Shown in pieces: positions 15,532 through 24,400 of a stretch of DNA of 64,000 nucleotides (positions within the stretch are counted from its first letter, which is position 1; every line of letters starts with the position of its first letter). Source of the DNA: Chitinophaga oryzae (GTDB lineage: Bacteria; Bacteroidota; Bacteroidia; Chitinophagales; Chitinophagaceae); the NCBI RefSeq assembly GCF_012516375.2, contig NZ_CP051204.2:7708501-7772500 (forward strand). The letters run 5' to 3'. A program made the translations under genes and the position numbers. Under the pieces are notes generated by a model. It did no database searches. It was not told the origin of the DNA and saw nothing but the letters and a program-made list of their open reading frames with translations.

Positions 15532-16260
15532 ATGTCAGATGACCATTGCCCTCCCCTGACGCGGGAAAACATACAGGAAAACATTGACCGGCACGGCTGC
15601 TTCATTGTACAGGTACCCGCAGACGACTACCTGCCGGCATTCGCTTACACGATTGGATTATACCAGCGTTTTCAACATCCTGAAATTATCTGTTTCGGGT
15701 TGTCTCTGGAAGTAATGGCAAGCCTGCTGAATGATGCCTGCAGCCAGATAAAAACAGGGGCAGCTTTCGCTACGAATAAGTTGTACGACGACTTTCTGGA
15801 AGATTATCCGGTACAATTTCTCTCCGTAGACGCAGCCTATTACCCTTACTATCCGGCAGCCGGTTGTTATTTTTATGAGCATGCCTCCTTCGCCGTTCTA
15901 CAACTGGTATGGCCGGATAAACAATCCCGCTTTCCGTGGGAGCCGGACTTCAATCCCGATTGGCAGCGTAAACAGCCACTGCTGGACCGGAACGCCGATT
16001 TTATGTTTCCGGAAGAAAAAAACCTGGGGGTATTCACCACAAAGCAGGTACTGGAAGGCAAACCAATCTTATATGTTTATCACGATGAGGAAGGCGACTG
16101 GCAGTTTCACAGTGAAGACGAGCCTTCAGAGGCTGATGTGCGGCTGGTAGCGCTTTCGTCTATTGTCGGGATGGACCCCGGGATTGTGGCTATTCACCAA
16201 TTGTCCTATGGACAGCGGGCCTGGCGGGCATCCGCAACAGACCAATGGAAATGGGAATAA
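15532..16260 (+). CDS. DUF4262 family protein
   Basis: A 242-residue protein of the DUF4262 family. Characteristic features are IDRHGCFIVQVPADDYLPAF, AYTIGLYQRFQHPEIICFGL, and a late AVLQLVWPDKQSRFPWEPDF. The ATG at 15532 is preferred over the GTG at 15493 that lies inside the preceding gene. DUF4262 proteins are widespread, cytoplasmic and of unknown function. The conserved HPE and aromatic residues suggest ligand binding, but no reaction is known to me. It lies 21 bases after the small gene at 15269 and converges with the gene ending at 16263, with only two bases between the stops. Confidence 0.88.
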   Translation: MSDDHCPPLTRENIQENIDRHGCFIVQVPADDYLPAFAYTIGLYQRFQHPEIICFGLSLEVMASLLNDACSQIKTGAAFATNKLYDDFLEDYPVQFLSVDAAYYPYYPAAGCYFYEHASFAVLQLVWPDKQSRFPWEPDFNPDWQRKQPLLDRNADFMFPEEKNLGVFTTKQVLEGKPILYVYHDEEGDWQFHSEDEPSEADVRLVALSSIVGMDPGIVAIHQLSYGQRAWRASATDQWKWE

Positions 16261-16262
16261 CG

Positions 16263-16637
16263 CTATAATTTCCGTCTGAAATTCTTTGCCAGCCCGAATG
16301 CTCCATTGATATATTTCCCGGACTTTCCAGGCGCATAGCTTTCAAAATACATCCCCAATGCGTGAGGGTTTCTTTTTACAAAATCCATCAGACGCCGGTG
16401 AGAAAGGCTCTGATGATATTCTCCCAGTTCACGGTAACTGAGCCAGTAGCTTACCATTACAATCTGTAGCGGGCTTACCAGCGCGGGGATGCATTCATAG
16501 GCGCCATAATGCTGCTTTACCGACCGGATGATGGCCGGCACGTGCAACCATAGCCAGCAAAAGCCTTTAAAACTGCGCGCCCGGATACTGTTAACAAACA
16601 CAATGTTTTCTCCGTTGGTGATTTCCACTTCGTACAT
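16263..16637 (-). CDS. DUF4188/monooxygenase-like small protein
   Basis: A 124-residue protein with the look of a ferredoxin-like dimeric alpha/beta-barrel protein. Features are a strand ENIVFVNSIRAR, a helix-rich aromatic segment FKGFCWLWLHVPAIIRSVKQ, then QIVMVSYWLSYRELGEYHQ and HRRLMDFVKRN. The YW-S--EL--Y pattern resembles DUF4188 and antibiotic-biosynthesis-monooxygenase-like proteins. It lies 10 bases after the DoxX gene, and both follow the Crp/Fnr gene on the same strand, so a three-gene transcript is likely. Family assignment is tentative and no enzymatic activity can be claimed. Confidence 0.65.
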   Translation of the reverse strand: MYEVEITNGENIVFVNSIRARSFKGFCWLWLHVPAIIRSVKQHYGAYECIPALVSPLQIVMVSYWLSYRELGEYHQSLSHRRLMDFVKRNPHALGMYFESYAPGKSGKYINGAFGLAKNFRRKL

Positions 16638-16647
16638 ACTTATCCGT

Positions 16648-17103
16648 TTAAAAGCCCGCTATGGAGAAAAAATATATCCAGGCTATGAACAGCAATTGCT
16701 CCGGTACCCTGAACCAGAGATAGCCCGGCCCCGGCCCGTTATAGGTCGCCTTTTCCAGGTCCACATGCTTAATGGCGGCATAGATATTCGCCGGGAGAAT
16801 GAGTAAAAAGAAGATGATAATCACCCAACCGGTCATCTCCCGAAGGGAGGGCACTAACAACAAAATACCCATGACGATCTCCGCCACACCGGTAACATAC
16901 ACCAGGGCCTTTTTGAAAGGCACGAACGGCGGTATCATCATGACCATGCCTTTGGGGAAGAGAAAGTGTCCCAGCGCGGTGAAACATAACATGCAGCACA
17001 TTGACAGATTACCGGCGAAGATCAACTGCCAGTCGCCCGTAACCGGTCTGGAGACCAATAAAGCCAGTGTAAATACCGTTATCAGAATAATAATAGGTTT
17101 CAT
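16648..17103 (-). CDS. DoxX-family membrane protein
   Basis: A 151-residue protein with four hydrophobic helices (IIILITVFTLALLV, LSMCCMLCFTALGHFLF, ALVYVTGVAEIVMGILLLVP and MTGWVIIIFFLLILPANIYA). Size, the ALGHFLFPKGMV...PPFVP turn and the TGVAEIVMG motif match the DoxX/DoxD-like family. Members are small integral membrane proteins linked in various species to quinone or redox functions and to stress responses; no function is established for this one. It lies between the Crp/Fnr regulator (64 bases upstream) and the DUF4188-like gene (10 bases downstream), so it is probably controlled by that regulator. Confidence 0.87.
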   Translation of the reverse strand: MKPIIILITVFTLALLVSRPVTGDWQLIFAGNLSMCCMLCFTALGHFLFPKGMVMMIPPFVPFKKALVYVTGVAEIVMGILLLVPSLREMTGWVIIIFFLLILPANIYAAIKHVDLEKATYNGPGPGYLWFRVPEQLLFIAWIYFFSIAGF

Positions 17104-17166
17104 GTAAAGGTGTGTTTTGTCCGGTACAAATGTCCACCTTCCCCTCGCCCCGGAAAATGATGTATG

Positions 17167-17748
17167 TTAGTTTCTGGCGTGCTGCTTTCTGATACGGCTC
17201 AGGCTCTCCGGCTGGATGCCCAGAAAAGAAGACAGGTGTTTCACGGATATCTGCTGCACCAGCGCGGGATTACGCTCTAACAGCTGCACATAGCGCTCTT
17301 CTGCTGTCAGCGACAGCAGTTCCATCTCTTTTTTCAGCCGTTTGGCGTACTGGTACTCCGCTATCAGGCGGCCTATCCGTTCCCCGTGATGATGTTTGTT
17401 GTAAAACTCCTGCAAAAAGCGGAAAGGGATAGCCACAATACTGGCATCAGCCAGGAGCTCTATAAAAATGGCGCTCGGCTCCCGCGTAATCAGCGAATAG
17501 TAGGCTGTCACCATTTCCCCTTCAAATTGAAAATCCACCGTAAACTCTTTGCCATCCCTGATGAAATAATTACGCGTGGCGCCTGTATGCAGGAAATAGA
17601 TAAAATTCTCTACCTGCCCTTCCCGGGTAAGGAAGTCCCCTTTCTGATATTTTTTGGTGATGAGCTTGGAAGAAAAATCCTCCCACTCCGCTGTTGTAAG
17701 CGGATAGAACTTGTAGATGGCTTGCCGGAAGGATTGGAGTTCGGTCAT
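17167..17748 (-). CDS. Crp/Fnr-family transcriptional regulator
   Basis: A 193-residue protein with an N-terminal cyclic-nucleotide-binding-like beta-roll (about 25-120, including YQKGDFLTREGQVENFIYFL and FQFEGEMVTAYYSLITREPS) and a C-terminal winged helix (YVQLLERNPALVQQISVKHL, SSFLGIQPESLSRIRKQ). The canonical cAMP-binding residues are not conserved and there are no N-terminal Fnr cysteines, as is usual for the many Bacteroidota Crp-like proteins whose ligand is unknown. The gene is first in a minus-strand set with DoxX and the DUF4188-like gene, and is divergent from the metallophosphoesterase at 17789 with 40 bases between start codons. It could control both sides. Confidence 0.92.
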   Translation of the reverse strand: MTELQSFRQAIYKFYPLTTAEWEDFSSKLITKKYQKGDFLTREGQVENFIYFLHTGATRNYFIRDGKEFTVDFQFEGEMVTAYYSLITREPSAIFIELLADASIVAIPFRFLQEFYNKHHHGERIGRLIAEYQYAKRLKKEMELLSLTAEERYVQLLERNPALVQQISVKHLSSFLGIQPESLSRIRKQHARN

Positions 17749-17788
17749 CCCTACAAATATATGTCATCATAAATTAGTATAATACACT

Positions 17789-18502
17789 ATGATTATCATC
17801 GGCGACCTCCACGGCGGCTACCCGGAACTCCTCTCCCGGATCAAAAAATTTAAGCTGGAAAAAACCACTTTCATTCAGGTGGGTGACTGGGGACTTGGTT
17901 TCCAGCCTGTAAGTCACGACCTGAAAGCGCTTTCGCAAATAGACAGTTTTATGCGCAGCAGTGGCAACCAGCTGCTGATCATCAGGGGGAATCATGACAA
18001 CAAATGGTTCTGGGACCAGGGACACACCTTCGGCCTGCAACACATACAGCTGGTAAAGGATTATACCGTGATGGAAATAGCACAGCAGCGGGTATTGTTT
18101 GTTGGTGGCGGTATCTCTATAGACCGGCTCAACCGAACGGCAGGCAAAACTTACTGGCCCGATGAAGAATTAGTGTATGATGAAGCATTGCTACATGCAA
18201 GCTGTCAGGCTGGTGTGGATATCGTCATTAGTCATATTGCGCCGCGGGAAATTTGGCCTTATACCTACAACGAGGTGGTACAGCACTTTATCGCGAAAGA
18301 ACTCTCCAACGGCCATGACCTGGCTGCTGATCTTGAAAACGAGCGGCAGCTGATGAGCCGCATTTATCATAAAGCTGCCGCTGCGGGATGCCATTCATGG
18401 TACTATGGTCATTACCATGAATCACATACAGAAGAAAAAAACGGTATTGCTTTCAGGTGTGTGTCTGTCATGGAGCTTTATGACGCTATTCATACACCTT
18501 AA
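17789..18502 (+). CDS. Calcineurin-like metallophosphoesterase
   Basis: A 237-residue cytoplasmic metallophosphoesterase with all signature blocks. GDLHG is at residues 5-9, GDWG at about 33, GNHD at about 68, a histidine in SHIAPRE near 148 and GHYHE near 208. This set forms the two-metal site of the calcineurin superfamily. Length and motif spacing are close to small Ser/Thr phosphatase-like and ApaH-like enzymes, but the substrate is unknown. It starts 40 bases from the divergent Crp/Fnr gene. Its last 17 bases overlap the 3' end of the SDR gene on the other strand. Confidence 0.9.
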   Translation: MIIIGDLHGGYPELLSRIKKFKLEKTTFIQVGDWGLGFQPVSHDLKALSQIDSFMRSSGNQLLIIRGNHDNKWFWDQGHTFGLQHIQLVKDYTVMEIAQQRVLFVGGGISIDRLNRTAGKTYWPDEELVYDEALLHASCQAGVDIVISHIAPREIWPYTYNEVVQHFIAKELSNGHDLAADLENERQLMSRIYHKAAAAGCHSWYYGHYHESHTEEKNGIAFRCVSVMELYDAIHTP

Positions 18503-19088
18503 TAATCCTGCCATTCACGGCGCCTTCCACACTGAGCAGATAAGCATTCACCACCTTCTGCATCGGTACCAGGTTATAACCGGGAAACAGCGCCCCGTAG
18601 CGCGCCCCGCTGTCTTCTACCAGCCCGGGACTTACGGCATTGATACGCTGGTCTCTTTTCAGCTCCTGGGAAGCGCCCAGCACAAAACTGTTGACTGCCC
18701 CGTTGACCATGGCCACGCAGGTGCCGTTTTTTGCCGGCTGCTCCGCCGCCACGCCCGATGTCAGGGTAAACGAACCACCTTCGGTGAGATAATCTTTCCC
18801 GATCAGCACGAGGTTTACCTGTCCCATTAATTTGCCCTGGATACCTGCCGTCATATGTTGCTGACGCATGGTGCCGAAATCGCCGTAATAACCGGTCCCG
18901 GCAGTGCAGATGCAGGCATCTACGGTCTTCAGTGCTTTGAACATGTCTTCGATGGAAGCTTCGGAGGTGATATCCACCCGGATATCGCCGCTGCTGCGGC
19001 CGGCAGTGATCACCTCGTGCCTGGGAGCCAGTGCTGCGGCTACTGTTTTGCCGATGGTACCATGACCGCCAATCAGTATTATTTTCAT
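18486..19088 (-). CDS. Short-chain dehydrogenase/reductase-like protein lacking the usual YxxxK
   Basis: A 200-residue Rossmann protein. The dinucleotide-binding loop GGHGTIG (residues 7-13), an AGRSSGDIRVD segment suggesting NADP(H) preference, and CTAGTGYYG (the NAG-like motif) are present. The catalytic serine may lie in TLTSGVAAEQ, but the expected YxxxK is replaced by VAMVNGAVNSF. This substitution is found in a subgroup of short atypical SDRs, so it could be a divergent reductase or a non-catalytic NAD(P)-binding protein. The AraC regulator gene lies 62 bases upstream on the same strand and may be co-transcribed. The 3' end overlaps the metallophosphoesterase gene by 17 bases. Confidence 0.85.
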   Translation of the reverse strand: MKIILIGGHGTIGKTVAAALAPRHEVITAGRSSGDIRVDITSEASIEDMFKALKTVDACICTAGTGYYGDFGTMRQQHMTAGIQGKLMGQVNLVLIGKDYLTEGGSFTLTSGVAAEQPAKNGTCVAMVNGAVNSFVLGASQELKRDQRINAVSPGLVEDSGARYGALFPGYNLVPMQKVVNAYLLSVEGAVNGRIIKVYE

Positions 19089-19150
19089 GCTATTGAGATT
19101 TATAACACAAAATTATACCGGGGCACAGGCAAACGGATAGTCCGGACGGC

Positions 19151-20017
19151 TCAATCCATCGTCATTTCGGCTCGCATAGCCTGGGGAGTATGCCCGAACT
19201 TCTTTTTAAAAATGCGGATAAAGTGAGAAGGGTTGTCATAGCCGCATTTGGCGGCAACCTCTCCTACGGGTAGCCGGGTGTTGTCCAGCAGCAGGCGGGC
19301 GTGCTGCAGCCGTTGTTCATTGATCCACTGCCGGGGCGGCATGTGGTACAAACGCTGGAAGTCGCGCTTAAAAGTAGCCAGGCTCCGGTTCGTCAGGCTG
19401 GCCAGGTCCTCAAGGGTTACCGGCTGCAGTAGGTAGTTACGCATCACCTCGTCCAGGTCTTCCGGCTCGGTGCTGAGGGCGGCGGTGATAAAATCCACCA
19501 CGTCGCGCCGGTGTTCTCCGTTCATCAGCAGCAATAATATTTCCCGTTGCTTCAGGGCCAGCAGCTGGCTGGTATATGCCACCGGCTTGTCGAAATAAAG
19601 GCGCAGATGGGCTTTAAATGCCTGTACCAATTCGTTGCCTTCAAACACGGCATAAGGAGCCGTAGATGGCGACTTGCTGTAGTGAAAAAACGGCTCTGCA
19701 GCCATACTCTTCAACAGCTTCACCGGCAAAAAAAGCATCAGGGCTTCGAAGTCCAGTCCCTCTTCTATGTATTCCGCCATCACGTAAATCCCTTTCTTCA
19801 GCAGCACTACCGTATCCGGACCGGCCTCCACTGTGGCTTCCGGCAGATGCAGCAGTTTCACGCCCTTCGTTACGAATATGAGGGAGTGCTCCGTCACAAA
19901 AACGGTGCGTTTACCGGCAACGGATTCCTGCTTCAGCTTGGCGAAGATTTCGCCGTTACCGGTGAGGAAAGAGGTGTCGGCGGCAGGAACGGATATGGGC
20001 GGAAAGCGGTGAAACAT
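19151..20017 (-). CDS. AraC-family transcriptional regulator
   Basis: A 288-residue regulator. The N-terminal about 170 residues look like a cupin-type sensing domain (FVTEHSLIFVTKGVKLLHLP, VVLLKKGIYVMAEY). The C-terminal part carries two AraC helix-turn-helices: TLEDLASLTNRSLATFKRDF, then LPVGEVAAKCGYDNPSHFIR followed by IFKKKFGHTPQAMR. The longer frame begins at 20074 but would start inside the terminator hairpin at 20041-20068, so I chose the ATG at 20017. Downstream on the same strand is the SDR gene, a plausible target. The effector is unknown. Confidence 0.92.
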   Translation of the reverse strand: MFHRFPPISVPAADTSFLTGNGEIFAKLKQESVAGKRTVFVTEHSLIFVTKGVKLLHLPEATVEAGPDTVVLLKKGIYVMAEYIEEGLDFEALMLFLPVKLLKSMAAEPFFHYSKSPSTAPYAVFEGNELVQAFKAHLRLYFDKPVAYTSQLLALKQREILLLLMNGEHRRDVVDFITAALSTEPEDLDEVMRNYLLQPVTLEDLASLTNRSLATFKRDFQRLYHMPPRQWINEQRLQHARLLLDNTRLPVGEVAAKCGYDNPSHFIRIFKKKFGHTPQAMRAEMTMD

Positions 20018-20040
20018 GATGTCGACAAATATACATAAAA

Positions 20041-20068
20041 AAGCCCCCGGTTTATGTACCGGGGGCTT
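20041..20068 (-). terminator. Rho-independent terminator of the metalloprotease-SusC-SusD operon
   Basis: Arms AAGCCCCCGGT and ACCGGGGGCTT are perfect, with a 6-base loop, and the minus strand continues into a T run. It lies 27 bases past the SusD stop and just before the AraC gene. Confidence 0.92.
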
Positions 20069-20095
20069 CCTCACTTGTCCGTATATCTTTTACCG

Positions 20096-21430
20096 TTACT
20101 CTGCCAGCAGCGGGTTACCTGCGATGGCGTCTGTCGGTATTTTGACGGTATAACGCGGATCGCCGGCTTGCAGTGTCACCGTCCTGCCTTTTACGGTGTG
20201 CACGATCTGCGGCTGTGTGGTCCTCCGGAGGTCAAACCAGCGGTGCCCTTCGAAGGCCAACTCACGGAAACGTTCGTCCTGTATTTCTTTCAACAGGTCG
20301 TTGCCGGTAAGTAAGGCGAGGCGGGCAACTTCCGCCTGATAGAATTCCGGCGTCAGACGGTGCTTCTTCAGCTCGTTCAGGTAGCTGCGGGCCTGGTTAG
20401 GCTGATTGAGGTGCGCAGCTGCTTCTGCAGCAACGAGGTACATCTCCGCTACGCGGAAAGATTGGCGGAAGCTGTTATGGTTACTTGTTTTCAGAATGAT
20501 ATTATTCTGTTTGCTGTCTTTGCCGTAAAAAATCTTCAGGCGAAGATCACCGGCAGCATCATACAAAGCATACAACTGGTCCGACACAAAAGCGGTCTGA
20601 ATGGCATTGCTGGTATAGTGCTGCTCCAATGCCTGGAGAGACTCGGAAGAGCTGTACATAGTAGGCAGCGTACTGCTTTTATTGAAATCCACCAACACAG
20701 GTTTCTTCTCCAGCACCGCTTTAGCGGCCGACAGTGATTTGTCCCACTGGTGCGTGTAGAGGTACACTCTTGCCGCCAGCGCCAAACCAGACAGCCTGGA
20801 GAAACGGTAAGAAGCAGCCGTTTCAAACTGATCGACATTCACTAGTTTAAGTCCCGCTTCCACGTCAGCTATCACCTGATCATAGGTTTCTTTGACGGTA
20901 TTCCGCGGAGTGGCCTTCTGCAGATCTACTTTGGTGATAACCGGTACCGCTTTGTCGGCAGCGGCAGTAGCTTCATTATAAGGCTTTCCGTACAGGTTGG
21001 CCAGGTTGAAATGAGTATAAGCCCTCAGCAGATAGGCTTCTCCGGCCAGCTGGTCCTTCTGCGCCTGCGAGCCTTCTGTAGCAGCGCCTATCGCATCGAT
21101 GATGTGGTTGGCATAAAATATCTGCTGGTAATTAGCCCTCCAGTTATAGGTAGAGATACCGGTGCCAACGTTCTCCTCCCAGAAGTAGTTCGGCTTCAGC
21201 TGGTTCACATCGCCGGAGCGGCTTTCATTCATCTTAATTTCATCACTGCGGTAAGAGACAAGACCTTTATCATAAGTAACGATGGTATAGGCCCCATCCA
21301 TCTCCTGGCGAAAATCTTCCACCGTCGTAGGAACGACCTTCCCTACCGGTACGATGTCCAGGTATTTCTTACAGGAGGAGAAAGCAGTCAATGCTGCCAT
21401 CAGTCCGGTGGTGTATATTACTTTACGCAT
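20096..21430 (-). CDS. SusD/RagB-family outer-membrane lipoprotein
   Basis: A 444-residue SusD-type nutrient-binding lipoprotein. The N-terminus (MRKVIYTTGLMAALTAFSSC) ends in a lipobox cysteine followed by KKYLDIVPVGKVVPTT, typical of SusD. The TPR-like helical fold is suggested by LAGEAYLLRAYTHFNLANLY GKPY and YRFSRLSGLALAARVYLY. The C-terminal signature EIQDERFRELAFEGHRWFDL RR is complete. It should cap the SusC pore encoded 11 bases upstream, and is third in a minus-strand operon with the secreted metalloprotease (24844-27459). Peptide or protein-derived substrates are plausible, but that rests only on the protease linkage. The operon ends at the hairpin at 20041-20068. Confidence 0.95.
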   Translation of the reverse strand: MRKVIYTTGLMAALTAFSSCKKYLDIVPVGKVVPTTVEDFRQEMDGAYTIVTYDKGLVSYRSDEIKMNESRSGDVNQLKPNYFWEENVGTGISTYNWRANYQQIFYANHIIDAIGAATEGSQAQKDQLAGEAYLLRAYTHFNLANLYGKPYNEATAAADKAVPVITKVDLQKATPRNTVKETYDQVIADVEAGLKLVNVDQFETAASYRFSRLSGLALAARVYLYTHQWDKSLSAAKAVLEKKPVLVDFNKSSTLPTMYSSSESLQALEQHYTSNAIQTAFVSDQLYALYDAAGDLRLKIFYGKDSKQNNIILKTSNHNSFRQSFRVAEMYLVAAEAAAHLNQPNQARSYLNELKKHRLTPEFYQAEVARLALLTGNDLLKEIQDERFRELAFEGHRWFDLRRTTQPQIVHTVKGRTVTLQAGDPRYTVKIPTDAIAGNPLLAE

Positions 21431-21441
21431 GTGTTACGGTT

Positions 21442-24400
21442 TTAGAAAGTGGCATTCAAACCAATGGTGAATGTTTTGGGAATAGGTTGTGCGTAGATGT
21501 TACCCATGGTCTCGGGGTCCATATAGCCGTCATAGTTAGCGCCAAACACAAACGGGTTGCGCACCTCGCCGGTTACTTTCAAGCCTTTCAGGCGAATACG
21601 GTTGCACGTCTCTTCCGGCAGGCGGTACCCCAGGGTGATATTACGTACACGCACATAACCGGCATCCCGTATCCATAATCCCAGGTTGGTGTACTGGTAG
21701 TATTTGTCTCTGAGCCAGTTGCCCAGCAGCCTTACATCTTCCGGTGTCTGAGGGCCCGCGCCAAACAGGCCGGGATACTGTCCGTTCGGGTTGGAAGGCG
21801 TCCAGCGGTCAAGAATAGCGGAAGAAGTATTGGCGCCACGGTCAAAGTAGATAGGGTTGAACGGCGGCTGTACCTGCACTTTCTGCCCCAGGTTGAACAG
21901 CAGTCCCACAGACAGGTCGAAACGTTTATAGGTGAAGTTGTTATTAAGACCTCCGGTATACAGCGGGTCTATATTTCCCATGTTGCGGAACAATGCACGC
22001 TGCTCCTCGTTGGACAGGCCGGAGTAAGGGAACAGGCCGCCCAGATCAGGATCACCGGCGAAGTCATCGCCCAGCTTCAGCAGCTCGGACAAAGACATGG
22101 TTTTACCATTGTGGTCCACCATGATCATACCGCGCTCATTGAGACCGGCGTAGTCAATGCCCCAGATAGTTCCGGTAGGATGGCCTTCCCTGGAGGGGAA
22201 GTTGGAGTTGTCGGCCAGCGTCTCGCGCAGCACGGTATTTTTGTTATAGGAGAAATTAAAGTCGGTCGTCCAGCGGAAATCCTTACGGATGATATTCCGG
22301 GTGCTCACACTTACTTCTACCCCGCGGTTACGCATCTCTGCCCAGTTTACGGCCATGTTCTGAAAACCCGTTTCTAACGCCAGCGCATATACATTGATCA
22401 GGTCTTTACCATGACGGTCATAGTAATCGGCTGTAATGCTGACCCTGTTTTTCAGGAAACTCAGATCGATACCGATGTTTTTGTTGATCGTCTTCTCCCA
22501 GCGGAGCTTGGCATTGGGAGGCGTCTCCACCCTGATCACCTGCACCGGATCGCCGGGCAGAATAGGCACATTGTAGTAAGTACCCATCACAAAGGGCGAA
22601 GTATTTTTGTCCACATTGCCCTGCAAACCGTAGGAAGCACGCACATTCAGCAGATTGATGAAACGCACACTCCGCATAAAGGGCTCTTCCATGACGCGCC
22701 ACAGGCCACTCACAGACCACAGCGGCAGGTATTTATATTTAGGATCTACGCCAAACATATCCGAACCGTCAAAACGGATACTACCGCCCAGTGTATAACG
22801 GTTATTCAGCGTATAGCTGCCCGTACCAAAGAAAGACACGAACGCGTTCTCCACATAGGTATTCCTGTTGTTATACAGGGCTTTCGCTTCATTGTCATTC
22901 TGGAATTTGATCGGAATAGTGGTCAATGTTTTGGGATCGTAACCATAACCGGTAGTGGTCTGGTATTTATCCTTCACCCTTCTCAGCTCATTACCCACCA
23001 TGAAGTTGAACTCATGATTTTTATTCAGGTTAAAGCTATACTCCGCCATCGTTTTAAGGGTATACTGCTGCATGTTGCGGTTGTTGTTGGTGATAACACC
23101 ACCTTTAGGCAACAGGGTCCGCTGTGTACCGGTAACCGGGTCGAAGCGCATGTTCTGGTCCGCCAGCAAACGTACGAAATAAGTATTCCCAAGAGCTATC
23201 TGCTCACCGGTAGTAATGTCGGATTGAATACCCAGCTGGGAACTAACATGCAAACGGGGAATCACTTCGTAATCCAGTTTGAAGTTGGTGTTCACAGACT
23301 GCGTTTTCAGGGTATTGCTGGTATTCTTACGCTCTTCCAACAGGTTGAAATCAACGATATTCTTGTCGCCGCCGATGTTGCGGTCGTACACATAGTTGCC
23401 ATTGGCGTCATACACCGCGGTATAAGGATTAGCCAGGCGGGAATACTGCACCGGGTTGGTATTACCTCCACGATTGGTATTGAAGGATGTCTGCGTACGC
23501 TGATTAGCGAAGATGCCGGCAGAGAATTTCAGCTTATCGGTAATATCGTAATCTGTTTTCAGCGTGATGTTATACCGGTTAGCGCCGGTACCGATGGTAG
23601 CGCCTTTTTCGTCGTAGTAACCTCCGCTGAAATAATACGTGGACTTATCGCCGCCGCCGGACACGCTTACGCTGTGCTCCTGTGTGAAAGCGCTGCGGAA
23701 AATAAGATCGTTCCAGTTGGTGTTGATCCCCCTCAGCGCATTGATCTCGCTACGCGCAGCCGGATTGATCCCGTCAAAGCCTTTGGACGAAAGATCCCCG
23801 GGTGTTACATTGTACTTGTTGAGAATACGGGACACCTCGCCGTTGCCGGCGCCAAAGGTATAGTCGGACGTAAACAGGTCCAGCTCCAGGTTGACCTTCT
23901 GATCGCTGTTCAGAAGGTTAAGGCGGTCCAGGTCCGGCTTCTGCGTAAACGTAAAATTGTTACGGTAGTTAACGGACATCCGTTCGCTTTTCTTACCGGA
24001 TTTGGTGGTGATCACAATCACACCGTTGGCCGCACGGGCGCCATAGATGGCGGTAGCCGCCGCGTCTTTCAGCACCGTAATGCTTTCGATATCGGAAGGG
24101 CTGTAACCGGCGATAGCAGTAGTATACAGCTGGTCGATGGACTTGGCGTCTTCGGCGGTAGGCAGATTGGTGCCTTCAATCGGCAGTCCGTCGATAACCC
24201 ACAGTGGGTCCTGTGTACCCTGCAGGGAAGATGTACCCCGGATACGGATTTTAGCCGCCTGGCCCGGCGCGCCGGACTGCGGCGTAATAGCCACCCCGGA
24301 GAGCTGCCCCTGCAACATCTGCTCCACGCTCATCACACCGGCCACTTCCACTTTATCCATGCTGATCTTATCGATAGCGCCGGTAGATTTATTCTTTTTG

